A DNA stretch of 64,000 nucleotides from Akebia trifoliata. Its lineage: Eukaryota > Streptophyta > Magnoliopsida > Ranunculales > Lardizabalaceae. The notes below the pieces were generated by a model. That model did no database searches. It was not told the origin of the DNA and saw only the letters and a list, made by a program, of their open reading frames with translations. Location of the stretch: assembly GCA_017979445.1 (NCBI GenBank), contig CM030711.1:40347560-40411559 (forward strand). The letters run 5' to 3'. The translations under genes and the position numbers were made by a program. This document shows, one piece after another, positions 23,401 through 34,228 of the stretch; within the stretch, counting starts at the first letter, position 1; every line of letters starts with the position of its first letter.

Positions 23401-26400
23401 ACAATTATATGAATTGAAACAAATTAAATAAATTTTACATGGATGTGATAAGCGAACACTTCATAGAGTGCATAATACAAAGACTGCAATGTAAATAACA
23501 ACAGAATATAGAACAACGATTTGTGATGGAGAATCTGTACTTCACCACACTTTGATACATGTAGAGGGAACGGATTTAGATATCCCTACTGAGGATAACT
23601 AAATCACACAATAATAAATAAATAAATTACCGAGTTCAAGAGCTTCAAATTTGCTGTAGACTTTGCATATCCATCCTTGATCATCAAATCCATCGCTAAA
23701 AGATTTCCTAAATTTGATGGGAATCTCCTATGAAGAAATCAAGGTGCAATGATGCAATTAGCTTCCATTAAATTGAATGTAATACCATGAGATGCCCCAC
23801 TAGAAGATCATTGAAATCAGATGTGACTCAAACTTCAAATACTATGCAATCAATCAAGTTTTATAAAGAGAAGATTCAGGGGATCCATAAATAAATAAAC
23901 TCACTCAAAGAAGAATCTTGCAACAAATAATATTGGGCTACCAGACCCAAGCCACTCGAAATTCCATCGACCTTCCAAAAATGGTGACCTGGATTGAATA
24001 AATTAATAAGTAAACATTAAAAAATATCTAATATGAAAAACAATAAATGAAAGATTGTGTACGTTGTAGGTCGTGGGGTGGGATTGAGCCGCTCAAGACT
24101 AGTAATTCTCTCATTCACATCAATTCGCTGCACATCTGTTGTCTTTCCATTTATTAAAGACTCGAAGCCCCCAGAATCCTTAAACTGAAATGGAAAATTA
24201 TTTACACATTTTAGAGAGAATTAAGAGGAACCAATAGCACAAAATAACAATTGTATAAAATTCCCTAAAAGGAAAAATGTAGAGTGGGGTCCACACTACT
24301 CACTTTATTGCCTTTCTCCTTCACCCTCTTCAACTTTATTGTTTTTCCTCCCCCCTCCCCCTCCCTTTCCCTTTTTTCAATAATATCCCACCAATTTTAA
24401 TATCTTTCTTCTTTTACCCCCTTTTCAATAATGCCCCTTTAACTTTACTATCTTTCCTCACTTACCCCATTTTCAATAATACCCCTCTAACTCACTCTTT
24501 GTAACTAACTTGTAACTCTTTGTGCCTATCAAAAAATAATAATAACTCTTTGTAACTTAGTTTGTCACTTTGTTCAATTGTAAGGTCATCTCCAACCATG
24601 AATTAAATCTTGACTCAGATTTGAGTAAAAGTTTCTTTTGATATGGAGCACTCAGTGGTAAACTCAAATTTTTACCTTAGATCATTTTTAAAATTTTCAT
24701 CATCTCTTTCTTTCATTTTTTCCTCCAAAACTATTTCCCCTTTTATCTTTCCTCTATTTCTTTCCCTCCAAAACCGCTTTCCTTCTCAATTTTCCCTTCC
24801 CTCTAAAAACCTTCTCTACCAAATTTATTTATCTCATTTTTCACTTTTTCCTCAAATTAAATTACAGACATTATATTTCTATAAATAAGCTCCTTCACGT
24901 ATGATTCATTACTCAACTCATCTCCAGTATTGTCAATAGTATGGAGCCTTCAATAACCCAAGAGGTTGGCTCAATGTCAATTTTGGACAGATAGGTAGAT
25001 AATGCTCATAGATTGTGAGTTCGATACCCAGTATGAGCATTAATTCCTTAGGGGCACACCCTCACTTACCTGGTGCGTGTGATGTGCGGGCATTGCACGT
25101 GCCCGAGGACTAGTCCTTGGACGAGACCATGGTCTATGGACTAGGCAAAGCCAAGATACATGCCCAGTCCGTTGTCTACAGGAATACCTGGTTATCAAAA
25201 AAAAATGGGGCCTTCAAAGTGTTTTTAGCTTACTTCTTTTTCATCTTTCTCTTCTTCATTTTTCTATGGAAATAAATAAATAATGGCACTTGTGGCTCTT
25301 CAGGAGGGGATAATGCTGAAATAGTAAAAAATTTAAGAGAAGATACAAGAAAAAAAAAAAACAAAACACGGTGACTCTGTTTTAGGATAGGAGTATCCAC
25401 TGCGAATGAAGAAAAAGTCATGATCAACTGTTCGATGATTATTTTTCTAAAGATCCAGGTTATAAATGTATAAATAGCAATATTTTACGTCAATTGATGT
25501 TGATTATTTAATATTTGATGAGGTTATAAGAGCCTAATTGTTTTAATTTTATTCTTATAGGAGTTCAAGACTTAAAATGCTAAAGGAGGACTAAAGATGG
25601 ATTTTTAGAGAAGAAAACAATGACTTGAGGGTGAAGAAAAAAAAAATTCCAAAAAGAGAGACCAACACAACCCTCACCTTTATTTTCTCTCTTCCACATA
25701 ATCTACACACCTTCCTATTTTGTCTTTTTCCTAAGATTCTCCTAATCTCTCTTTTATTTTTTGCATGTGTTAAGCATATAGAAGATCTTGTGGCGCAATA
25801 CAGCTAAAAGATTGGAATTGAGTTATCCAACTTACTGAATACAATCTGGACCTAAAATATTGTTTTCAACTACCAGACTTCCAGACGAGCAGTAAGATGC
25901 GTTGTTCAATGCTGCTAAGAGCTTCCATCCTTCGTATAAAGAAGTAGGCACCAATTGACTACAACTAGAAAGAAGTAGAGAATGGCTTCAAAGCAGTAGT
26001 GCCCCACATGAAGGGCACTCTAGGTTACGAAAAACGATTTACATTCTCCCCATCTTTGCAGCTATGGGCATATGGTGATGCCGATTGGGATGTTTTCTGG
26101 ATGAACGCCGCTCAACAACTGGTTTCTATATCTTTTTGGGCCTAATATAATTTCTTCGGGCTCCAAAAAAAGCAACCAATGGTGTCTCGTTCCACTACGG
26201 AAGTTGGATATCGTTCCTTAGCTCATGTTGTGGCCAATATCGTTTGGATTTGGTATATTGTACAAGACTTGGGTATTTTCTCCACAAATTCTATTGTTCT
26301 ATTATGTGACAACCGCAGTGAAACTTGCCTAGTTGCAAATCCAGTTTTACATGCCCGAACGATTCTCATAGAAATTTATTATCATTTTGTCTGAGAACAA

Positions 26401-29400
26401 GTTGTTTGCGGTTCTCGTATTCAATTTATTCCAAGTCATTTAAAGGAGGTGTAACTTTTGAGAAGAAGAAATAATTATTCTACTTAAAAAAATAATGAAC
26501 TAATACATATATTTATAGCAAAATAGTAGTACCAGTTCTGGAACTAATTTTGCTATAAAAAAGGAACAACTAATTACAACAAAAAATGAGGAAACTGCCT
26601 AACTAACTAAAATTTAAATTTTAAAATACTAATTTCAAAAAATAAACATCCTAACTACTTCCTAAAATTTCGACACCCCCCCCCCCCTCAAGTTGGTGCA
26701 TAGATATCAATTATGCCCAACTTGCTAACAAGAAGTTCAAATTTAGGTCTGAACAATCCTTTGGTAAGGATATCGGCTATTTGTATACAAATAGCTCCAC
26801 TGTCAATCTTCTTCTTTATAAAGTGCCTATCAATCTCCACCTGCTTTGTACGATCATGTTGTACTGGATTCTGTGCAATGCTGATGGCGGCCTTGTTGTC
26901 GCAGTACAATTTCATTGGCATATTCACTGGTAACTTCAATTCTTCTAGTACCTTCTTTAGCCATAACATCTCACAAACCCCATGAGCCATAACACGAAAT
27001 TCTGCTTCAGCACTGCTTCTTGCTATCACGTTTTGTTTTTTACTCCACATAACTAAATTACCTCATACATATATGCAGTACCTTGACGTAGATTTCTTGT
27101 CAGTAATTGAACCTACCCAATCTACATCAGTGTAGGCGTCAATGCTTTGCTGTATAGTCTTCTGAAAGAGTAAGCCTTTACCTAGTGTACCTTTCAAATA
27201 TCTCAGGATTGGATAAGTTGCTTCAAGATACTTCTCATAGAGTGAATGCATAAACTGACTTACTAGACTCATGGAAAATGCAATATTTGACCATGATGTG
27301 ATAAGTAAATCAGTTTCCCTACCAAATTCTGAAACCGAGATGTATCTACATGATCATCTTCTTTGTTATCTCCAAGTTTCTGATTGGGATCAATTGGGGT
27401 GTCTGCTGGTCTACAACCACTCATTCTGGTCTTCTTAAGTAGATCAAGAACATACTTCCGTTGTGAAACAACAATTCCCTTCCTCGACCGAGCTATCTCC
27501 ATCCCGAGAAAGTATCTTAGAGACCCTAAATCCTTGATCTCGAACTCTGATACAAGAGACTTCTTTAATCGGTTCATCTCAAGCAAATCATCCCCAGTGA
27601 GGATTATGTCATCTCCATAAACAATTAACACAGCTATCTTTCCATCCTGCAAGCATCTTACAAACATGGTGTGATCAACCTGTTCCTGAGTGTACCTTTG
27701 GCTTTTAACAAACTGAGAAAACCTCTCAAACCAGACCCTTGGTGACTGTTTCAACCCATACAAGGATTTCTTCAGTCTGCACACATTCGAACCAAATTTC
27801 CCATCGAAGCCCATGGTGCATCCATATATACCTTTTCCTCCAAGTTTCCATTAAAAAAAACATTTTTCACATCTAATTGCTGCAAGGGCCAATCAAGATT
27901 TGCTGCAAGTGACAAGAGAACTCTCACAGTATTTAACATTACTACAGGTGCAAAGGTTTCTAAGTAGTCAATGCCATAGGTCTGAGTAAATCCTTTAGCA
28001 ACCAACCTAGCTTTATACTTTTCAAGTGATTAATTTGACCTGTATTTAACTGTGAACACCCATTTGCACCCCACAATTGTCTTTCTTCTAAGCAAATCCA
28101 CCATCTCCATGTCTGATTTTTCTCAAGAGCCTTGATCTCCTCAAAAACAGTCTCCTTCCACTCGGGAACCTTTAGAGCATCCTGCGCATTTTTAAGAATC
28201 TCCATACAAGACACTTGTGAGGTAAAAGCACAGAAATTGGGTGAAAATTTTCATATGACACATAATTAGACAATGGATGTTTGGTACATGACCTTACACC
28301 TTTTCGAACAACAATAGGAATATTAGAATCAATGGACTCACTAGACTCAAACCTAGGATTAGTACCTAAAGTAGATGGGACTAATTGTGCAGGCTCAGAG
28401 AAAACATTACCTGGAGGATTTGTAAACTCATGGCGGTGTGGGAGATCAATCGACTCTTCTCCTTGAGTTGTATTCTTTCGTGAGTAAACAATATCAAAGG
28501 GTATTATCCCTGTGTTCTTGGTGCTCATTTTTTCCATGTTTGATTCATTGGATTCATGACTTTCATGTGGTGGCATTAAGGATGGGCATGTATTTTTATT
28601 ATTTAAAGAACCTAATTCACAAAAATCTAGTACAATAATGTTTGGGTTCTTAACTTCGGCTAAGGGTGCAGGAGACTGGTCAACTTCGGCTATGGGTGCA
28701 AGGGAATGATCAATCGACACATCTTTGAGTTGGAAATATACATCCGAATCTTCATTTTTTCTCCACCCCTGAAGATGAGTACTAAAAAACGAATTTTGTT
28801 CAAAAAAAAGTTACATCCATGGTGACATAATTTTTTAGTAACCAGGCCAAAACATTTGTATCCCTTTTGATTAGAGGCATATCCAACAAAAACACATTTT
28901 CGAACTCGAGGTTCAAGTTTTCCTTGGTTATGATCATGAATGTGAACAAAAACAGTGCACTCAAATATCTTTAGAGACAAATTTGATGAGAGCCTATTAT
29001 TAGGATAAAACTTATGGAAAAAAACCAATGGAGTTTCAAAGTTTAAAACCTTACTAAGCATTCGATTTATAAAATAAGTTGCAATGAGAATAGCCTCGCC
29101 CTAAAAATATTTAGGTACTTTAGTTGTGAAAAGCAATGCCTGAACTACTTCTAATAGGTGTTTGTTTTTCCTTTCAACGACTCCGTTTTGTTGAAGAGTA
29201 TCATTGCAAGAACTTTGATGAACAATCCCTGTTTCTAAGAAAAAATTCCCCAAAACTTTGTTAGAGTACTCTTTGCACCAGGTGTAAAAAATTTTAAAAA
29301 CCGCTTCTACATCAGATTTTTCCCTCATTAAATAAACCCAAATTTACCGTGTATGATCATCAACAAATGTGACAAACCATCTTTTTTAAGAATTTGTAGG

Positions 29401-32084
29401 CACCTGACAAGGTCCCCAAACATCACTATGGATAATTGCAAATGGCTTAGACGCTTTGTAAGATTGGGGAGAAAAAGAATTACGATGGTGTTTAGCAAAC
29501 TGACAAATGTCACATTAAAAAAAAAGATGAATTTTTATTTCTGAAAAGAATCGGAAACAAATACTTTAAATATTGAAAACTTGGATGGCCTAATTTATAA
29601 TGCCATAACATTATTTCATTATCTCTGGAATCAGAAACAGAATTAAAACAAGTACTAATGTTTAGTCTACTCGAGTTGGGTCCATCTTCAAAAAAGTAGA
29701 GTCCAACACACTGCCAATCGACCTCCTCAAACTCAAATCCTGAAACTCACAAAATGATGGAAAAAAATTAACACAACATTTGTGATAAAGAGTGATTTTA
29801 CTAATAGACAATAAATTACAAGAAAAGTTCGGAACATGAAGAACATAATGAAGAATTAAGGAAGAAGAGAGTTGAACAGATCCAATTCCAACTATGGCAG
29901 AAAGGGCACCATATGCAATTTGACCTTTTTATTGCCTGCACAAGGACTATAAAAGGAAAAAAGTTTTGAGCAACCGGTCATGTGATCAGTCGCTCTAGAA
30001 TCGATGATCCAAGGATTTACAAAATTTGAGAAGACACTAAGGAAGGCTAAAATAAAAGAGTTACCTTTCTGAGCTAAAGAGTAAGGAGTTACAGATGATT
30101 TTGGAGATTGAAACAATTTGTATAGGTACTCTAATTGCTCCTTTGTGAACGAGACCATTTCCCAATTGACTTGATGCTCTTGAGAATACTCAATTGCAAT
30201 CTGGAATGCACGTCCTTCTCCACTATTCTTCTTCTTCCAGTTTGGTGGTTTACCGTGAAGTTTCCAGCAGGTATCCTTCGTGTGCCATGGCTTTCTACAG
30301 TGTTCGCACCACGGCTTCTTCCTTTTGTCACCTTCGAAATCCAATTCTCTAGACACGAGAGCCGAACCCTCTAGTTCATTGTTTGGACTCAGCTCTGGAT
30401 TTCGCAGATTATCCTTCGTCGGGACTCCTCACGGCGAACTTCAGAAAACACCTCACGGATTGAGGGCAAAGGTTTCCAACAAAAAATTCTCCATCTAACC
30501 TCATCCAAACCGCAATTTAGATCAACAAGTAACATATACACACTATCATTTTCTTCCCTTTTTTTGTAATGAGCACAATCATTAGGATTTTCCCAATCAT
30601 TATCGCAACACTGATCCAATTCCTGTCATAAAATGACCATTCGTTGTAATAAATGGTAACTTCATGATCACCTTACTTTGACTGCTAGAGTCATGTCTTC
30701 AAATCGAAAATCTGTGATGAATTCTCCAAATCAAAATAACAATCTCGCACGGTCTCCCAAACTTCTTTGGCTGTCGGTAAGAACAAATAGGACTTCCCAT
30801 TGCTGGCTCCATCGAATTGATGAGCCATGCAATGACAAGAGAATTTTTAGATCGCCATTTTTTCAAGTATGGGTGAGTCGCTACAGGTTGTGTTACTTTG
30901 CCTGTCAGATGTCCCAATTTACCCCTTCCATCAATCGTCAATTTCATAGATTGCACCCATTCGAGATAATTTTTCCCATCGAGTTTGTGAACTATGAGTT
31001 GCAGGTTAGAAACCTGGGAGAGAGATTTGCCAGATGATGTTGATGTCATCAATTGGGTGATCTCGGAGGAATCTGCCGAGGCAGTAGGGTTTTTCGTTGC
31101 GCCGATCATCGCTGTCTTCGCCATGGAAAATCAGATCTAGAGCACAAGGCTCTGATACCATGTAACTTTTGAGAAGAATAAATAATTATTCTACTTAAAA
31201 AAATAATGAAATAATGCATAGATTTATAGCAAAGTAGTACCAGTTTTGGAACTAATTTTTCTATAAAAAAGGAACAACTAATTACAGCAAAAAGGAGGAA
31301 ACTATCTAACTTAAATTTATATTTTGAAATACTAATTTCAAAAAATAAACATCCTAACTACTTCCTAAAATTTCGTCAAATAGATATTTTTACCAAAGGC
31401 CTTTCTTCCTTGAATTTTCGATCGTTGCAATACAAATTGACCATGTTGGACGTCCACCCACGTAGTGTGAGACTTAAGACTCTTTGAGACGTGGGTTATC
31501 CTCAATGCCACACACACACACTATAGAGATGTGGTTTTCTCTTATTGCAACTAAGTGACTGTTTGTGAATGAGTCTACCACTTTGCACAGTTGTGACTGA
31601 TAATTCCTTAAGCTTCCATAGTTAACAATCAAGTCTCAATCTTTGTTGGACACGTGTCCATATGAAGGTGTTCTGGCAATTTGAACAGGGATAAGCGAGT
31701 ACCAAAATCAAATTATGATGATAATTCAGAGGTTTTCATGAGATAACATTTTCAAGATAGAAACTGAACCTTTCCAACTGTCGAAGAAAAAAATTAACTC
31801 ACAGCAAGAATTAGAGATTCCTTTGCAGAAAGCCTCTCCATCTCTTTCGCATAATTCGCCGAAGCTCCTTGGAATGTTTGTTGAACCATCGCTCTGCAAA
31901 CTCCAACGTTCGATTTCCAGACATCTCTCCTACTATGGAACCTTTTCCCGCCATTTTTCGTCCATCGATTCACAGAAAAGGAAGACGAAGAAGAAAGAAG
32001 ACGAGAAGAAGAAGAAGAAGAAGATGAGGGCAATAAAGAGCGATGCCCTGAAAAGACAGGAATTAGGTCAAGAACAGCAGCCAT
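17479..32084 (-). CDS. FBN3: Plastid-lipid-associated protein / fibrillin, FBN3 type
   Basis: Seven exons, read on the minus strand: 31803-32084, 24063-24184, 23905-23988, 23631-23727, 22277-22493, 18723-18775 and 17479-17577. All introns are GT-AG and every split codon closes, giving 954 bp (317 residues plus stop). Residues 1 to about 65 form a Ser/Arg-rich chloroplast transit peptide with a run of Ser. The mature part starts near [11 protein letters not shown] and carries the PAP/fibrillin domain: [12 protein letters not shown], then [46 protein letters not shown] and [20 protein letters not shown]. Order and spacing match my memory of Arabidopsis FBN3a (PAP4). Fibrillins bind lipids at plastoglobules or thylakoids; this role is known for the family and inferred here. 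The 14.6-kb size comes from transposons in introns 1 and 5. No frameshift or stop is seen in the exons. Confidence 0.95.
17578..18722 (-). other. FBN3 intron 6
   Basis: 1,145 bp between exons 6 and 7 with standard GT-AG ends. It contains a short local duplication (TAAGTAACAATGAAAGATA near 18006 and again near 18060). No transposon boundary was identified. Confidence 0.9.
20250..20490 (+). mobile_element. 3' remnant of an RTE-type LINE
   Basis: A frame reads [11 protein letters not shown] and, after a shift, [15 protein letters not shown] and [12 protein letters not shown]. It ends in GATGATGATGATG. The Trp-Phe-Gly-His-Val block, a GRPK-like block, the EWR-IH block and a short tandem 3' tail are typical of the C terminus and 3' end of plant RTE elements. 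In-frame stops show it is dead. Confidence 0.7.
20830..21704 (-). mobile_element. Solo LTR (875 bp) of a retrotransposon
   Basis: It begins TGTTGATAGG and ends GTTGAACA (TG...CA), with a perfect 5-bp target duplication AGCAT at 20825-20829 and 21705-21709. It is markedly GC-richer than its surroundings. Minus orientation is preferred: on that strand TTTAAATAGAGG reads like a TATA box, and TTGGCGCC lies near the 3' end as in many gypsy LTRs. No internal retroviral-type region is present, so it arose by LTR-LTR recombination. Confidence 0.85.
22010..22075 (-). mobile_element. Poly-A-tailed fragment, possible truncated retroposon
   Basis: On the minus strand the text CTTTTATTACTTATC runs directly into an A tract (22010-22027). 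This resembles the 3' end of plant LINE/SINE insertions. No target duplication was found. Confidence 0.35.
24290..24500 (-). repeat. Inverted relative of the 3590-3810 minisatellite
   Basis: On the minus strand the repeated pattern is GGTATTATTGAAAA, then GGGG, then GAGGAAAGA, then ATAAAGTT, in about four imperfect units of about 55 bp. The + strand text is strongly pyrimidine-rich. Confidence 0.65.
24954..25204 (+). mobile_element. tRNA-derived SINE (copy 2)
   Basis: Box A-like TGGCTCAATG (24967-24976 region) and box B-like GAGTTCGATACC (25017-25028). It ends GGTTATC followed by an A run. The flanking 13-bp repeats are ATGGAGCCTTCAA (24941-24953) and ATGGGGCCTTCAA (25205-25217), with one mismatch. 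It aligns along its length with the minus-strand copy at 9909-10162. Confidence 0.9.
25218..26005. other. Intronic filler with no recognised feature
   Basis: AT-rich and pyrimidine-rich text between the SINE and the old copia fragment. A frame at 25625-25807 has no family pattern. Confidence 0.5.
26006..26449 (+). pseudogene. Old copia RNase H fragment, left part
   Basis: Frames on the + strand contain KGTLGY-like text, [22 protein letters not shown], then [20 protein letters not shown] and a block ending in IQFIPSHL. This is the copia RNase H region in order, but broken by frameshifts and stops. It stops at the boundary of the younger copia LTR at 26450 and resumes at about 31379 with DIFTKGLSS. 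Confidence 0.85.
26450..26675 (-). repeat. 3' LTR of the copia element
   Basis: About 226 bp, ending AAAAGTTACA on the minus strand and beginning TGTCGAAATTT. It is nearly the same as 31161-31378. Confidence 0.9.
26691..31124 (-). pseudogene. Broken gag-pol of the copia element
   Basis: On the minus strand: a gag start (30699-31124, with [15 protein letters not shown]); a CCHC zinc knuckle C-x2-C-x4-H-x4-C near 30300-30345; a protease region near 29950-30010 where the usual DSGATDHM reads DSRATDHM; integrase with [15 protein letters not shown] near 29130-29200; reverse transcriptase over 27270-28214 with [12 protein letters not shown] and YGDDI in place of YVDDI; and RNase H over 26700-27050 with SSAEAEFR and ADILTKGL. 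Frames are split by several shifts and stops, and the altered protease and RT residues agree with a dead copy. It sits between a PBS and a PPT. Confidence 0.9.
31161..31378 (-). repeat. 5' LTR of the copia element
   Basis: 218 bp, TGACGAAATTT to AAGTTACA on the minus strand. The PBS follows directly at 31160-31141. Confidence 0.9.
31379..31500 (+). pseudogene. Old copia RNase H fragment, right part
   Basis: The + strand text reads [13 protein letters not shown] and then a [12 protein letters not shown] block, the expected continuation after IQFIPSHL at 26449. The gap between the two parts is exactly the younger copia element, so this is a nested insertion. Confidence 0.8.
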
Positions 32085-32458
32085 AGTTGAAGAGAAATAT
32101 ATGAAAATTTTGTAAAACAGAAGACGATGATGATATCTAGAGAGAATTCAGATTAGAATAATTTGAAAATCCCGCGTGATTGAATATTTTAAGACCAAAT
32201 TCATCGATTAGTTGAGAAAAGAAACCCTAATTTTTGTCTGGCAAACCCTAGTTCCTTGCTGTTGGTTCTTGGACTACTGGAGAGGGCGATAGTGAAGAGG
32301 GTTCGCCTGGACAGATTCTATTGCCATACCTACTTTTGCTAAGAGCACCCCAATTCATATGTAAATCAATTTCCGAAGGATTATCGTACATCATGGGGTG
32401 CTCTTTATAAAGATTGATGTGGCAATAGAAGTTATCTTTTTTATTATTATTATTATTA
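32085..32458 (-). promoter_or_regulatory. FBN3 5' leader and proximal promoter remnant
   Basis: Only about 374 bp separate the FBN3 ATG from the MULE end at 32459. The region has two telo-box-like motifs, AAACCCTAA (32222-32230) and AAACCCTA (32243-32250), which often sit near plant transcription starts. A small MITE occupies 32318-32428. The promoter therefore lies in this short stretch, or partly in the MULE terminal repeat. Confidence 0.5.
32318..32428. mobile_element. Small Stowaway-like MITE (copy 2)
   Basis: 111 bp with ends CTATTGCCA and TGGCAATAG. Internal inverted blocks AAGAGCACCCCA and TGGGGTGCTCTT pair, and it carries CAATTCATATGTAAATCA as in the 16071 copy. It lies about 234 bp upstream of the FBN3 start codon. 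Confidence 0.65.
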
Positions 32459-33130
32459 GGGAATTTTGCCAACAAATTTCATAAGTATGCTTTGGTAATG
32501 AAACAGCCTTACTTTTATTTTAATACACAAATTAGAAAGTTTGTTATAGTGACCTTGATATTTTGACTAAAATACTCTTGTCCACTTGAATGATTTAACT
32601 TCATTGTCTTCTATTCATCTTAATATTTCAACTTTAAATCAAACACATGAATTGATTGAAACTTGAAGAGACTAAGAGAGTTATCAAAATCTCGTCGAGC
32701 TCAATCGCCCAACCGTCATCGTCCTCATTATCATTATCGTTGTTGTCCAAACCTCTGATCTACCATCATCATCTTCATGGATACTTATCACATAGAGCGA
32801 GTTTATGAATTGTTTTGTTGAAATTGATTGAAATCTCGCCGTTGTTTCGTCGTCAATCTCACCGTAAGTTTCTCTCTTTCACTTACACAGATTTATTTTT
32901 AATTTTTCTTCTCTTTCCCATTGGAATGTTTATATGTCTGTGTTATTTCAACAGTCAAAAGAAAACAAAAAATGATTTTTCTCCATTTACGATTTGAATC
33001 GCCATTGCCGATTTGAAGTCCCTGCTGTCGCATGTTGACCATCATTGATCTTCAATCCATTTAAACCCCACAAATTCCTCACCTATTCATAAGTTTATCT
33101 TTGCCCTAACTCCTTGACATAAACCTCTTC
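32459..33130. repeat. Left terminal inverted repeat of the MULE
   Basis: It pairs with 41060-41726 along its length. Divergence is moderate, with indels. The inner edge is approximate. Confidence 0.85.
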
Positions 33131-33853
33131 AATTTGTTTTGTATGTTTACAAACTGATTTTAGACGCCACAAAATTCCTCACCTCTCCATAAGTATTTTG
33201 TTAGATTTGAAATGTTTATTTGTATATGTTATTTTGAAAACAATTAATGGGATTGTTATAAAGTTATGATTTAATTTTATAGGTTCTTAGCTTATGAATT
33301 TAGCTTATGATCTAATTGAAGTTCTTTAGTTATCGGAGTAATTTTATAGCTTCTTAGCTTATGAATTGAGCTAATGGTCTAATTGAAGTTGTTTTGTTAT
33401 CGAGGCACAAATGACTATGGCTTCAATAGAAGATGCCTTTCACAGAAGTGGCTTCAATTACTTTAAAATCCAGTGAAGCACATCTAGAGGTACCTGATTG
33501 CATAAAATTGATTTTAAAGTCTAATATACACAAAATGTCAAATATAATCTTACTTACTACCCTATGGTACTGGTAACTGCAATTCAAAATTTTACCCCCA
33601 TCCCCTCTTAAGGAGAAATAAGACTTACTTTCTCAATTAATTCAAGATTTCATATAAAATTTGTCTTCATCATTCAAACCACTTCCCACTATCCTATACT
33701 TTATTATAGGCTTAATAGCTAAATTGGTCACTTTAAGACCTTCCAGACAGGGTATGGAAGTATATTTTTATAGTAGTTTTGAATAAATTATTGAATTGAT
33801 ACGAGTTATTATGTGTATTTACTCATTTTAGTCTATATATTCCACCAAGTTGA

Positions 33854-34228
33854 AGTATGGATGGAAAACGCACGTATGCATGTTGGTCTTGTAATGAATT
33901 GAGACATTTTGCACCAGATTGTTAAAAAAAATTTGCATGCCCCAATTGTCAATGAGGAATGATTGTAAATTTCATCGTCAAAGCAAACACGAAGAATAAA
34001 GGCAGTGTATTTGAAAAATGCCTCAGAGATTGTGGGTATTTTCAATTCACTAACACCAGAGATAAAGGGGAGATGTCAGCAAATAAAGGTCATCCATTTG
34101 AAAAATTGTTCAATGTTGATAAGTTTTCTCGACTTTTTGAAGAAGCAGCCTGTGTAGCTTCGTCTGAGGATGTAGAGGTGAAACTCAAAATAGATTTAAC
34201 TGCCACATTTTCTAAGCCTCGTGATTGA
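33854..34228 (+). pseudogene. GRF-type zinc finger reading frame inside the MULE
   Basis: Read on the + strand, opposite to the transposase. It starts with a knuckle C-W-S-C-x4-H-x4-C (CWSCNELRHFAPDC), then has an in-frame TAA, a CPNC pair and a TGA. An open frame (33959-34228) with IVKANTKNKGSVFEKC and CGYFQF follows. The C-x2-C, a Phe-x-Lys-Cys and a Cys-Gly-Tyr-Phe-x-Phe order fits a GRF zinc finger. The two stops mean it is not translated whole unless spliced. It may be a captured host fragment or an accessory gene of the element. Confidence 0.6.

Larger units (their letters stand above)
26450..31378 (-). mobile_element. Ty1/copia LTR retrotransposon (decayed, minus strand)
   Basis: The 5' LTR is at 31161-31378 and the 3' LTR at 26450-26675. 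Immediately inside the 5' LTR lies the primer-binding site TGGTATCAGAGCCTTGTGCT (31141-31160, initiator Met-tRNA type). A G-rich polypurine tract (26676-26688 on the minus strand) abuts the 3' LTR. Internal order is gag, protease, integrase, reverse transcriptase, RNase H, which defines copia. The LTRs differ by about 14 substitutions and a few indels by eye (roughly 93% identity), so it is not recent. No matching 5-bp target duplication is visible. It is inserted into another copia fragment within FBN3 intron 1. Confidence 0.93.
24185..31802 (-). other. FBN3 intron 1 (7.6 kb), transposon-filled
   Basis: Donor GTGAGT on the minus strand at 31802-31797, acceptor TTTCAG at 24190-24185. From right to left it contains the 3' end of an old copia fragment, a copia element of 4.9 kb, the rest of the old copia fragment, a SINE and a pyrimidine-rich tandem array. 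Outside these it is AT-rich filler. Confidence 0.9.

Noticed and set aside
24967..25028. Possible tRNA gene from box A/box B text
   Set aside because: The boxes belong to a SINE head; no cloverleaf or acceptor stem is evident, and target duplications flank the whole element.
32248..32475. 75-codon minus-strand frame upstream of FBN3
   Set aside because: It spans a MITE and the MULE boundary and has low-complexity Asn from a TTA repeat; not a gene.
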